The translations under genes and the position numbers were made by a program. From Planococcus citri (lineage: Eukaryota > Arthropoda > Insecta > Hemiptera > Pseudococcidae), in contig NC_088680.1 of NCBI RefSeq assembly GCF_950023065.1, positions 8,978,559 to 9,042,558 of the forward strand: a DNA stretch of 64,000 nt, given 5' to 3'. Positions 23,391-34,783 of the stretch are shown in pieces (position 1 is the stretch's first letter; each line of letters begins with the position of its first letter). The notes under the pieces were generated by a model, which saw only the letters and a list, made by a program, of their open reading frames with translations, made no database searches and was not told where the DNA came from.

Positions 23391-25020
23391 ACAGTCTCTG
23401 TATACTCTCTACCTTGCATGCGCCACTGATATTTTAGCTATAGAGATGTATTATATTATAAGAATGAAAAAAAAAGGTGGAAGTACCAATGTGGAAATCT
23501 CGCCTTGTTTACTTTTTTTCTGTACATACGCGCAAGTGCATCGTAACCGGATCCTCCCGAGATGATCGGTGCTTCTACCTCGTTTTTAATTGGTGCTTCC
23601 TTTGATATGAGAAAAAAAATTTTGAATAAACGTAATATTCCGTGAAATTATTGTAATATAATTTTTTAATAAGCATATTGTACGCGGGTTCGATCGAGAA
23701 TCAGTGGCGGCGGCGGCGGCGTATACGATAGATGGTGTATAAAGAACCGGTTAGGTACGCGAAATGTCATTAATTACGGTCGAAGTTTGAAAATCCGTAT
23801 CATTACGAGTGTATAGGTATTATATGGGCGCTGCTAAGGAGCATCGACTCCCATCCCTCTGCCACCGCCCCCTTGCACCAAAGACCACAGCAGAGTGCAC
23901 GTAACTGCGAATTAATCGAAATGTTTGTTGGGTTTCGGCCTCCCTATGGCTCGAGCTGCGGGCTCTCGGTCTAGTTATTAAATCCATCGAGTCAGGTGAC
24001 TCGACAAATTTTTTACAAATTATTACCGACGCGTATTGACATAAAGATGTTACTACTGACCAATAATTTTCGACTTAATAATGGTGCTACTGACTCTCTA
24101 TATAGATACACGGTCGGGCCGGGCTGCTTCTGTGGAACTGGTTCTGTTCTGTTCTCTTCTGTATATGTACGTACGTATTTGTAGTATACGTACTATATTA
24201 TGATGAACACGTTCATCTAATTTGTCGACGATTTTTAATTACCAACAAAAAATTAATTAATTCGCCATCGGTATACCGAAACCAGTTCCCGAACGTAGTG
24301 TGATGTCTTTACCATACCGTTTATTACCGGCGATGAGTTTGGAGTTGTGGTTTACACCGTGTAAGTAATGTACCGAGGTATGTGTACGTACACCTCTACT
24401 ATACTTGTGAAAATTATTGTAGCCAGAAATGGAGCACATGAATGGTCTCATTATATATGGTCTAGAAAGTTTCGCTGGTTCTCGGATTATCATTTCGAAA
24501 AGGTTCGACTGCTCCGAAATTACGATGGTATTGTTTGGACGGATGTGAAGAAGATTTCCTGAATACGATGATTGCAGATCTTTCGTATGGTAGGTTTTAT
24601 TGGTACCATGTCGAAATTTGCTCTGTACAGATCTTTTGTGGAATTAAATAAGGGACGGGTGGAAAGAGGGAAGGAGCGAAGAAGGGAATACCATGTAATT
24701 AGTGCGAAAAAATGTTCACTTATGGGATCCTTCAAGTGAAACCAAGTTCAAAATTACCCAAAAATTATGAAATTGTGCGTCGCAAGATAGGTTACAATTG
24801 TGTTTTTCAATCTAACTATGAGTCCGGTATTGAAATTATTTGACTCGCAAAATAGAATACAAGTGGCTTCAGAAGAAAATGTTATCAGCAAAGATACTTA
24901 TTTGCATTTTTTTTCGCATTGCGATTTTTTCGTTAAAGAATCTACTTTTTTGTTTAGGGCTGAAATGATGTGGAAAACGAATCGTACTCGTACTCTTTTT
25001 TTCCTCTATTGGCTCTAAAT
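23391..25020. other. Unique island downstream of apterous
   Basis: Low-repeat sequence with AATAAA at 23625-23630, a possible polyadenylation signal of apterous. It includes a short CGG-rich stretch (GGCGGCGGCGGCG near 23708) and many TACGTA-like words. Short frames carry no domain. Confidence 0.35.
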
Positions 25021-27380
25021 CTGGAAAAAATTTAGGAATATTTTAAAAGTTGTTCGAAAAATAGCAAAAGTGGTAAATTCGTCCCAAAAATTCACAAGCT
25101 AGCAAAAAAGTATGTCAAAATTACTATAAATTTTTGAAAAATAGTATTTTCTGAGAAAAAAATCCATAGCTACCTGTATAATTTTGCTCTTTTCATTTTT
25201 TCAAATCAAAAATTAAATTTTTCATTTATACCACCTATTTAATAATTTTGATTTTTTTAAACAAATTTTTCTGGTACTTGACAGAATGAAAATAAAAATA
25301 TCGTAACTTGAATAGATTTTGTCACATCCCTTTCACCCCCCCCCCGCAACCCATTAAAACAACAGAAAAAAAATGCTCATCGATAGATCTGATTTTTGTC
25401 ACAATATTACAAAAAAAATTTCATTTAAAAAACTATTTCATCTTTTCCAAAAAAAATTGAAATTTTCCATTTTTTCCATTCTCTTTTTGAATTTTGAATG
25501 ACTTTTATTTTCTCTGGTTGTTTTTAAGAATGAAAACATTTTGTCCAATAAATTTTGACCCCCCCCCCCTTCTCTCACTTTCAAAAAAGTGCGTTCTTTT
25601 TTGGTTTAAATTGCCTAGTCAAAATTGCTGTTTTTTTTAAAAAATCATCCAACATCAAATTTTTCTACCAATTTCAGGATTTTGATTGGGGGGGGGGGAG
25701 GGTTCTGTATTAAAATAGAAAAATTGTGACTTGAAACAACAGAAAAAATTCTCATCAATACATCTGATTTTTGTCACAATATTGCAAAAAAAATCTCATT
25801 TAAAAAACTGTTCTTTTTTTTTATCTTTTCCAAAAAAATTGAAATTTTCCGTTTATTTTCATTCTCTTTTAGAATTTTGAATGACTTTTATTTTCTCTGG
25901 TTGTTTTTTAAAAATCATCCAACATCAAATTTTTCTACCAGTTTCAGAATTTTGAGGGGTTTTCTGGGGAGTGGGGGGGGGGTTCTGTATTGAAATAGAA
26001 AAATTGTGACTTGACAATTTTTGAACTCCACATTCCAATTGAAGCATTTCTCTTTCTGAGTTTTGAATCATTTTCATTTTCTCTGATTATGCTTGAAAAT
26101 GGAAACACTTTGATGAATAAATTTTGACCACCCTTCTCCCCCTCTTACAGCAAATTAAAGCAGATTCAAAATTTCTTGTTAAAATGTCTACTTTTTTGTC
26201 AAATTTTGCTCGAAAGTTTAGAAAAGTGTGTGCTTTTTTGGTTGAAATTGCGAAGCCAAAGACATTGTTTTCTAAAAATCGCCGTACTTTAAACTTTTCT
26301 ACCCCATTCAAAATTTTGATTGGGGGGGGGATCTGGATTCGCATTAAAATCAAATTTTGAACTGTCCTATCCTAATGAAACGTTTTGAAAAAGTATAATT
26401 TTTTTTTGAAGTTTTGCTTTTTCTAAAAATTTTTAAAAAATCCCGTCTCTTTGAAATTCTTCATTTATTCACTTTTTCTTTCAAAATTTTGTATCAGGTA
26501 CTTATTTTCATTTTTTGGTTCTCGATATAGATGGAAAAATTTTGACGAATTTTCCTTCCACCTCTTCCTTTTAAAATGAAATACATATTTGAACAAATTT
26601 CCTATTTCAAGTTCTGCAACAAAATCACTAAAAAATCTGTTCTTTTTTTGCCAAAATTAAAAAACGTCCCTGTTTTTTTGCATTTTTAAAATCATAACAT
26701 TTGTCTTTTCTTCATTTTTTCATTTTTTTTTTTTTTTTTTTGTAAATTAGTAAATTTTTGGATTAAATAAATTGTAAACTTTATTCCCTCTCCCTTGAAA
26801 CACTAAAACTTTGTTGTTATTTGGCTCAAGTTGCCAAAAGGCCTTTTTTTAATCATTTTTTTTTTCAACCTAACTTTGAAAATTTCGAAGTTTCTACACA
26901 TTTTCTTTTTCTTGCAGAATTTCGTATTACCTATTTTTATTTTCTGGTTTTGATAAAAATAGCAAAATGTTTACGAGTAAATTTTCTACCCTCCCCACCT
27001 TTTCTTAAAATTAAATATCTGACAAAATTTCCAAAAATTTCACCTTTTTTAAAAAATTGCAAGAAGGTCCCACTTTTTTTCTTCTTTTTTTTCAATCAAA
27101 CATTGAAATTTTCCATTTAAGCAATTATTTTTCTTGGTAGAATTTTGAATTCTCCTCTTCTTTTTTAGTTTTCTTTGAAAATATAAAAATTTTTGTCACC
27201 TCTCTCCCCTCCCCCTTCCTTCCTCAAATTGAAACTTTCAATTAAAGGTTGTATTTTCGTGCCAAAATTGCCTAAAAGTCCTGCCTTTGTTGCCAAAATC
27301 ACAAAAGATCAGGTTTTTTCATTTTTCCCCAATCAAGGGTCATTTCATATCAATCTGAAGGAAAAATTACAATTTCCGAA
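25021..27380. repeat. AT-rich DNA with direct repeats of about 300-370 bp
   Basis: A block with TTTTGTCACAATATT, CATTTAAAAAACT, CTTTTCCAAAAAAAATTGAA and GAATGACTTTTATTTTCTCT occurs at about 25390-25520 and 25760-25905, and partly at 26030-26110. Each is followed by a C or G run. From 26110 to 27380 the DNA is low-complexity with weak further repetition. Frames up to 99 codons are Phe/Lys/Ile-rich and not credible. Confidence 0.6.
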
Positions 27381-29218
27381 GTAACGTCGCTCGATTTTGT
27401 TCAAATTTACTAAATCTGCTCACCAAAGAACTAGGGAAGATGGTCTCAATTTTTTGATTGGAAACTGCCTATGGTCCCTGGAACCCCCCTCCCCGCCAAT
27501 GATTAAACTGAAATAAATATGTAGTCCTAACGATGTGACACATTGATTGCTACTTTTTTAAAGGTGCTCTGGGATTTTGATAGGCTTCCTCTTAGACCTC
27601 CATTATTAAGTGGCAAAAATTTGAAAATAAGAGAAAAGACCTCTTTACTTGAACGTTTCCAGCGACTTTTCATTTTTACATTAGGTCCTTTTGAAGGTAT
27701 AAATTATGTTTAGTTGGGAGTTTTTATGGATATTTATCTAAATTCATGAATTTTTAACGACTTTTATTATGTTATAACAATTTTAATGGCATTTTCAACG
27801 ATCTTTGCGAGCTTATCAAGGAATCATCTACAACTTTATTATTTTTAATGCTTTTAAATTTTGTTTTTTTTTTCGTTTTTTCAAATATGTGTGCATTTTT
27901 CTCATACTCACCTTATTGTAGTATAAGGTGTTTGGACCAGATTCATCTTTTTCAATTTTATTGAACGTTAGCTCGAGTTCTTTTTTTTCGCAAATTTTAA
28001 CGTTACGATGGCGTGGATCTTGATTAATACCACTTTGATACAGAATACTAGGTATTATAATATCTTCGTACGCGTATAAGAAATGCAGAACAGAGCAACC
28101 TGCTCGACTAAAAAACGTCCAAAAAATATGAAGCAATCAATTGCAAACGGATGCTTGAAAAATATACGTACTTCATCTCTTCGTAAGATCTCGTGATCTT
28201 GGTAAGTACCTACATAATACACGTATGTATATGAATTGAATAAATTACGATCACGAATCGCTATGCTAGATTCTCAAAGAACAGAACAGGTTGACATTAA
28301 ATTCGAGCGATTATTTTTCTCGTAGCCGAAATCTCGATTCGGCCAGACACTGGTGCGAAAAAAAAATTACCTCTTCGAGAAGAAAAATAACAGCAGTTTT
28401 GGTGAAACCGTTATCAGACAACGTCCGCGTCCTTCTCGTGCATAAACACTCCGAAGATGCGGGTGTTTTGCATATCCAGTGAGCTTTTTTCTCGAAAATT
28501 TTTTATCCACCGCAATGTGGTATAGTTTTTACGTAGGTACCTGTAGGTATTTCGCGTGTGCCATCGAGCAACCCAAAAGTAGTATAGGTACGATGCACCG
28601 GTCGAATTTAAATACACCGCGATGATGTAAATTGTTTTTTATGACTGGTTAAACGACCAAAAAGTGATAATTCGCATTGAATTGTAAATTTCAGACAGGT
28701 GTCCAAGTTACGTAAATCTTACAAACGCCTGTTTAGTGTCGTATTTAGGAACCAAAGCTATTAATTTTTTTCACTTTTTACAATGTTTTGCGGCGGCCAA
28801 GCGCGAAGCGTCACCGCACCGTTGTCGATTGCAATACTTTATATTATAGTGTATATGATAGGTGAAGTAAAATCATAATTTACAGTACGAGCTGGGCCAC
28901 GGTACAGCCTTGAATTTATAATATCTATACGCGATGTGCTGGTCTTTGAAAAGGAAGTGTATATAATACTTTCTTGATTATGTAAGAATTTTTATAATTC
29001 GGAGACGCGGCGGGAAACCACCCGCGAAATGGATTTAATCAAAACAACGTGTGCGCAACTTACTCGCGAATATTAATCGAAGACTTAAATTAAGTTATGG
29101 GGTAATAATTCACGTACCTAATTTGAATTTCAAGCTACTGGAAGAATGTAATGATGATGAAGGATCGAACAGAATTTCATATAGTCCAGCATACTTATGG
29201 CATAGATGTAGAGTAATA
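27381..29218. other. Low-repeat intergenic DNA, no gene recognised
   Basis: 27820-29120 is relatively unique. A 102-codon minus-strand frame (27828-28136) and several shorter plus frames show no known motif and no splice-supported extension. A small hairpin CACCTTATTGTAGTATAAGGTG lies at 27909-27930. Confidence 0.3.
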
Positions 29219-32200
29219 ATTGCACCCCCCCCCCAGGATCCTCCGGGACAAATTTTTTTCTTAAAAGGAGACATCCTAAGGAACATTTTAAAGCAAACTT
29301 TCCAAAAAAAAGTTGGCCCTACTGACAAAATGGCGGCCATTTTGATTGAATGGTCAGCCGAAGTCGCAGATTTTGCTTTTCAACGTAAGACTCACACGAC
29401 ATTTTTTTGATTTTTGGTGAATTTTAAGAAATCAAATTTCAGCCAAAACCGAGAAAAAAATCAAAATTTTACCACACTGGCCAAGAACGCTGAAATTTGG
29501 GGTATATCCTATTTTCGACTCACCAAATCGATTGGAAACAGTTTCAAACCGTTTTGAGCAGTTTTGGAGCTTCCTGTAGATTTTATAAACTTGAAATTTT
29601 CAAAAATTTCATCAATATCAATGAAGTTAAGAATTCGAAATTAACGCTGCACTCCAACTTCAACACACTTTTAAGTCGACTGCTGGTAAATTTTAAGTCA
29701 TATTGGAGCCTCCAGTAGATTTTTGAAAAATCTTGAAGCCTCCAGTGGATTTTTGAAACTTAAAATTTTTACAAAATTTTATCGAATGAAGTTGGAAATC
29801 CGAAATTCGCGCTGGCCTCCAACTTCAACACGCTATCAAGTTGACGTCTGGCGAGTTTGAGTTATTTTGGAGCCTCCAGCAAATTTTAGAAAATTCTCGG
29901 AGCCTCCAGTGGATTTTTGAAACTGAAATTTATACTGTAAACTAATTTTAATACTCCAAGAAGTCGACTGCAGGTAGATCTAACGTTGTTTTGGAGCCTC
30001 CAGCAACTTTTTGGAACCTACTGGAGCCTCCAGTAGATTTCTAATGTTCATAATTTCCAGGAAATTTTACCAAATGGAGTTGAAAATCCAAAATTTACTC
30101 TGCATTTCAATTTCAACACGCTATCGAGTTGACTGCAGGTGGGTTCAAGTCATTTTGGAGCCTCCAGCAAATTTTAAAAAATTCTCGGAGCTTCCAGTGG
30201 ATTTTTGAAACTGAAATTTACTGTGTATACTAATTTTAATACTCTAAGAAGTCGACTGCTGATAGATTTCAAGTTGTTCTGGAGGCTCCAGCGACTCTTT
30301 GGAAACTACTGGAGCCTCCATCAGATTCTTAAATGTGCAAAATTTCAAGAAAATTCTGCCTAATGGAGTTGAAAATCCAAAATTTACTCTGCATTTTAAT
30401 CTCAACACGCAATGGAGTCGACTGCAGGTAGGTTCAAGTCATTTTGGAGCCTCCAGTGAATGTTTTGAAAATTCTTCGAGTTTCCAGTAGATTTTTGAAA
30501 CTTGAAATTTCCACAAAATTTCATCAAATGAAGTTGGAAATCCAAAATTCAGGCTGCCTTCTAGCTTAAACACGCTAATAAGTCGACTGCTGTCAAGTTT
30601 GAATTATTTTGGAGCCTCCAGCGAATTTTCGAAAATTCTCGGAGCCTCCGGTGGATTTCTGAAACTGAAATTTATTCTGTAAACTAATTTCAATACTTTA
30701 AGAAGTCTACTGCGGGTAGATTTCAAGTTGTTTTGGAGTCTCCAGCAACTTTTTAGAAACTACTGGAGCCTCCAGCAGTTTTTTAAATGTACAAAATTTC
30801 CAGAAAATTTTACCGAATGAAGTTGGAAATCCGGAATTTACGCTGTACTCCAACTTGAACACGCTATTAAGTCAACTGCTAATTAGTTCAAGTCATTTTG
30901 GAGCCTCCAGCAAATTTTAGAAAATTTTCGGAGCCTTCAGTGGATTTTTAAAACTAAAATTCATTTTGTAAACTAATTTCAATACTCTAAGAAGTCGACT
31001 GCAGGAAGATTTCGAGTTGTTTTGGAGCCTCCAGCGACTTTTTGGAAATTACTGGAGCCTCCAGCAGTTTTTTAAATGTTAAAAATTTCCAGAAAATTTG
31101 ACCAAGTAGAGCTGAAAATCCAAAAATTTACTCTGCATTTCAATTTCAACACGCTATCGAGTCGACTGCAGGTGGGTTCAGGTCATTTTGGAGCCTCCAG
31201 CGACTTTTTGAAAATTCGTCGAGCCTCCAGTAGATTTTTGAAACTTAAAATTAGTTCGCAGAGTGAATTTCGGCTGTCTAACTTCAGTTGATGAAAATTT
31301 GTGGAAATTTCAAGTTTCAAAAATTTGCTGGAGGCTCTATGAATTTTTAATAATCTACTGGAGGCTCCATAATGGTTTGAACCCATCTACAGTCGACTTG
31401 ATAGCGTGTTGAAATTGGAGGGCAGAGTAAATTTTGAATTTCCAGCTCCGTTTGATAAAATTTTATGGAAATTTCGAGCAATGTAAAATCTGCTGGAGGC
31501 TCCAGTAATTCCCAAAAACCTGCTGGAGGCTCCAAAACGAGTTAAAATCTACTTGCAGACGACTTTATAGACTATTTAAATTAGTTTGAGAATGAATTTC
31601 GGTTTTCCAACTGCATTTGATGAAATTTTGTGGTTCTAAAAATCTACTGGAGGCCCGAAGAATTTTCAAAAAGTCGCTGGAAGCTCCAAAATGGCTAAAA
31701 CTCACGAACAGTTGACTTAATAGCGTGTTGAAATTGAAATTCAGAGTAAATTTTGGATTTCAGCTCCATTTGGTGAAATTTTCTGGAAATTTCAAGTTTT
31801 AAAAATCTACTGGAGGCTCCAAGAATTTTCAAAAATTTGCTGGAGGCTTAAAAATGACTTAAACTTACCAGCAGTCAACTTAGCTCCATTTGGTAAAATT
31901 TAATGAAAATGTTGAGCATTTAAAAATCTGCTGGAGGCTCCAGTAGTTTCCAAAAAGTCGCTGGAGGCTCCAGAACAACTTGAAATCTACCTCCAGTCGA
32001 CTTCTTAGAGTATTGAAATTAGTTTACAGAATAAATTTCGACTTCCCAACTGCATTTGATGAAATTTTGTGGAAATTTCAAGTTTCGAAAATCCATTGAA
32101 GGCTTCAAGAATTTTCAAAAATTCACTGGAGGCTCCAAAACTGCTCCAAATGGTTTGAAAACATTTTCAATCGATTTGGTGGATGGAAAATAGGATATAT

Positions 32201-32560
32201 CCCAAATTTCAGCTTCCTAGTTCAGTTGGGTAAAATTTTGATTTTTTTTCTAATTTTTGGCCTAATTCACCAAAAATTGAAAAATGCACTTTAGCACTTG
32301 AAATTTTGCACGCTCTTTCGATCTAGCTCTGTCCAGTTCGAAAAATATTTGTGCGAGTCCCATTAATGGAAATCAAAATCTGTGATTTCAGCTAACCTGT
32401 CAATCAAAATGGCGGCCATTTTGTTATTAGGACCAGCTTTTTTCTGGAATGCTTGCTTTAAAATGTTCTTTAGGTTGTCCCCTTTAAGAAACAAGTTATC
32501 CCCGAGGACCGTGGGGGGGGGATGCATGTAAAACCCATATGCCAGATTAATAATATGTTC
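29219..32560. mobile_element. Foldback element with tandem-repeat arms, about 3.3 kb
   Basis: The ends are inverted copies. The left end (29219-29580) has a C run, CTCCGGGACAAAT, AAAATGGCGGCCATTTTGAT, then TCGACTCACCAAAT and GATTGGAAACAGTTT. The right end (32130-32560) carries the reverse complement of all these blocks in mirror order. Inside, the left arm (29560-31260) is a tandem array with CTGGAGCCTCCAG as its signature, repeating roughly every 140-150 bases with alternating GTCGACTGCAGG blocks. The right arm (31320-32150) is the same array inverted. The centre is near 31290. No open protein frame belongs to it. Terminal inverted arms made of tandem repeats resemble foldback transposons such as Drosophila FB. 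Confidence 0.82.
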
Positions 32561-33402
32561 ATTGTTCAGCTTATTGGAGCTCATCACTGAAAAATGAAAA
32601 GCCCATCGTACCGAAGTCTATCCAAGCTAAAAAGCTGTAATCCAATTCACGTCAAAGGATACCGGATGATATTAATTGATAACAGGTAACTATACGTTCG
32701 CTTTTCAGTGTATGATACCTGCCTTTTTTCAAGAATCATTTTTTAATTGGATCAAATAGACCGATGATAAAATCTCGAATAAATAGCTATCCTTCGAACT
32801 CCTTTTTATCGAACTTTACCAGGATGCGAAGAATCGTCGAAGACACAAAGCTTAATTAAACGTTAAATATTTAAAATACCTACTGGGTGAGATAAAAGCG
32901 ATCCTTTTTCGTGCTCGTTTCCGCATCTGAATGCTCATTTCTCAGATTAGATGAAATTTATTACATTGTTTCGTATGCTAATAACAACCATGTCGCATGT
33001 ACATACGAGTAGGTATATTATAAACGGCTCATTTGTTTATGTATTATCGAAATTTATGGATTGCCACTTTGGACGGTGGTGTTTGTTTATTTATTCGTTT
33101 CACATGAATGAGTTCGAATATCGGAACTATAAGGTTCAAGAAAAAGTTTTAGAAAGTGAAAGTGTGCTTGGGAATTGAGAAATGCATTTGGAGAACTATA
33201 GGTAGGTTTTTGATCTTTTTATTTTTTTAATTTTTTTTTTTAGAAATTTGGATGGACGAGGGAAAGGAGGGGGCGGGGGTGGTTTAGGAATATTTCAACT
33301 GTTTTTACAATTTTTCAAACAATTTAATTTTCACGTTTCGTGTTATTTTTCAAATCACTCAGAAAAATTTTAGTTCTGGAGTTGCCCTTGAAGGAGGAGG
33401 GT
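32561..33402. other. Unique spacer between two inverted-repeat elements
   Basis: Unremarkable AT-rich DNA with a G-rich segment (GGGAAAGGAGGGGGCGGGG near 33259). A 75-codon plus frame at 32951-33178 has no recognisable domain. Confidence 0.3.
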
Positions 33403-34783
33403 TATTCCACGTCAATTGGACCAAGAAGTGGTGGGGGGCGGTTCGGCGATTTTTTTGAAATTTTTCCTATGGAAAGACCTTTTGAAGGGATGACCAATGG
33501 CGCAAATCGCAGCCCTCTAGCCCATTTTTAAAGGCAGCCAGGGGGTGTCAAAGTTTTTAGTGAACCTAAAATATCATCCATTTCAGCAGTGGATTACTCG
33601 ATAACCGCGATACCTACCAAAATGGATCATTTTCCCATAGTTAAGGGATTTTGAAAGGCTTTTTGGTGATATCATAAAAATCAGTGTTGCCACTTTTTTT
33701 CGTACAAAAAGTTAGCTCAAAAAGTTTCGAAACGTAGTTTTCATATCGTTCTGGCTCTCAAAAATTCTGAAAAAAATATATTATGTACAACTTTTCATGC
33801 TGAACAACATATTAGAAAATTGAGATGGCACCATGTTGCAAAGTCGATTTAAAAAAATTTAAAGTTTGCGAAAAAATGCGATTTTTTGATTTAAAACATG
33901 AAAAACAGTTTTGATAGGTGAAGTTGACCCATTTGACCGCTATTTTTACGTATCTGCTGAAAAAGCTGAAAAAACCCTTTCACTCGATGAAATGAACTCC
34001 TCACAAAAAAAATCAAAATTCGAAAAAATTCAATTTTCAATTCCAAGCATATCAAAAAAAAAGTTTAAATTTATTCAGTTGTCTTATTTTAACCTCTTTC
34101 TGACGTATTTCATGAAAAAGTTGATAAAAATTACACTCACAACAAAAAAATAAAAATTCGTTCATTTTTTGAATCTTTTCAAATTTTGATTTTTTTGTGA
34201 GGAGTTCATTTCATTGAGTGAAAAGGTTTTCTCAACTTTTTCAACAGATACGTAAAAATAGGGGTCAAGTGGGTCAACTTCACCTATCAAAACTTTTTTT
34301 CATGTTTTAAATCAAAAAATCACATTTTTTCGTAAACTTTGAATTTTTTCAAAATTAACTTTGCAACATGGTACCACCCCAATTTTCTAATATGCTGTTC
34401 AGCATGAAAGTCCATAATATATTTTTTTCAGAATTTTTGAGAGTCGGAACGATATGAAAACTACGTTTTGAAACTTTTTGAGCTAATTTTTTGTATGAAA
34501 AAAAGTGGCAACACTGATTTTTATGATATCACCAAAAAGCCTTTCAAAACCTCTAACTATGGGAAAATGTTCCATTTCGCGGTTATCGAGTTATCCACTG
34601 CTGAAATAGATGATATTTTAGGTTCACTAAAAACTTTGACACCCCCTGGCTGCCTTTAAAAATGGGCTAGAGGGCTGCGATTTGCGCCATTGGTCATCCC
34701 TTCAAAAGGTCTTTCCATAGGAAAAATTTCAAAAAAATCGCCGACCCCCCCCCACCACTTCTTGGTCTAATTGATTTGGAATG
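33403..34783. mobile_element. Near-perfect palindromic element, 1.4 kb
   Basis: The left arm (33403-34020) and right arm (34165-34783) are reverse complements over about 620 bases with few differences. Landmarks in the left arm are GACCAAGAAGTGGTGGGGG, GACCAATGGCGCAAATCGCA, GCAGCCAGGGGGTGTCAAAG and GATGAAATGAACTCCTCAC. The loop is about 140 AT-rich bases. No coding frame is present. High arm identity suggests recent origin or conversion between arms. Confidence 0.88.

Noticed and set aside
29051..29410. A 119-codon plus frame and its inverted twin at 32363-32587 as related proteins
   Set aside because: They are the translated terminal inverted repeats of the foldback element. The shared residues reflect DNA similarity, and the opposite strand is open too.
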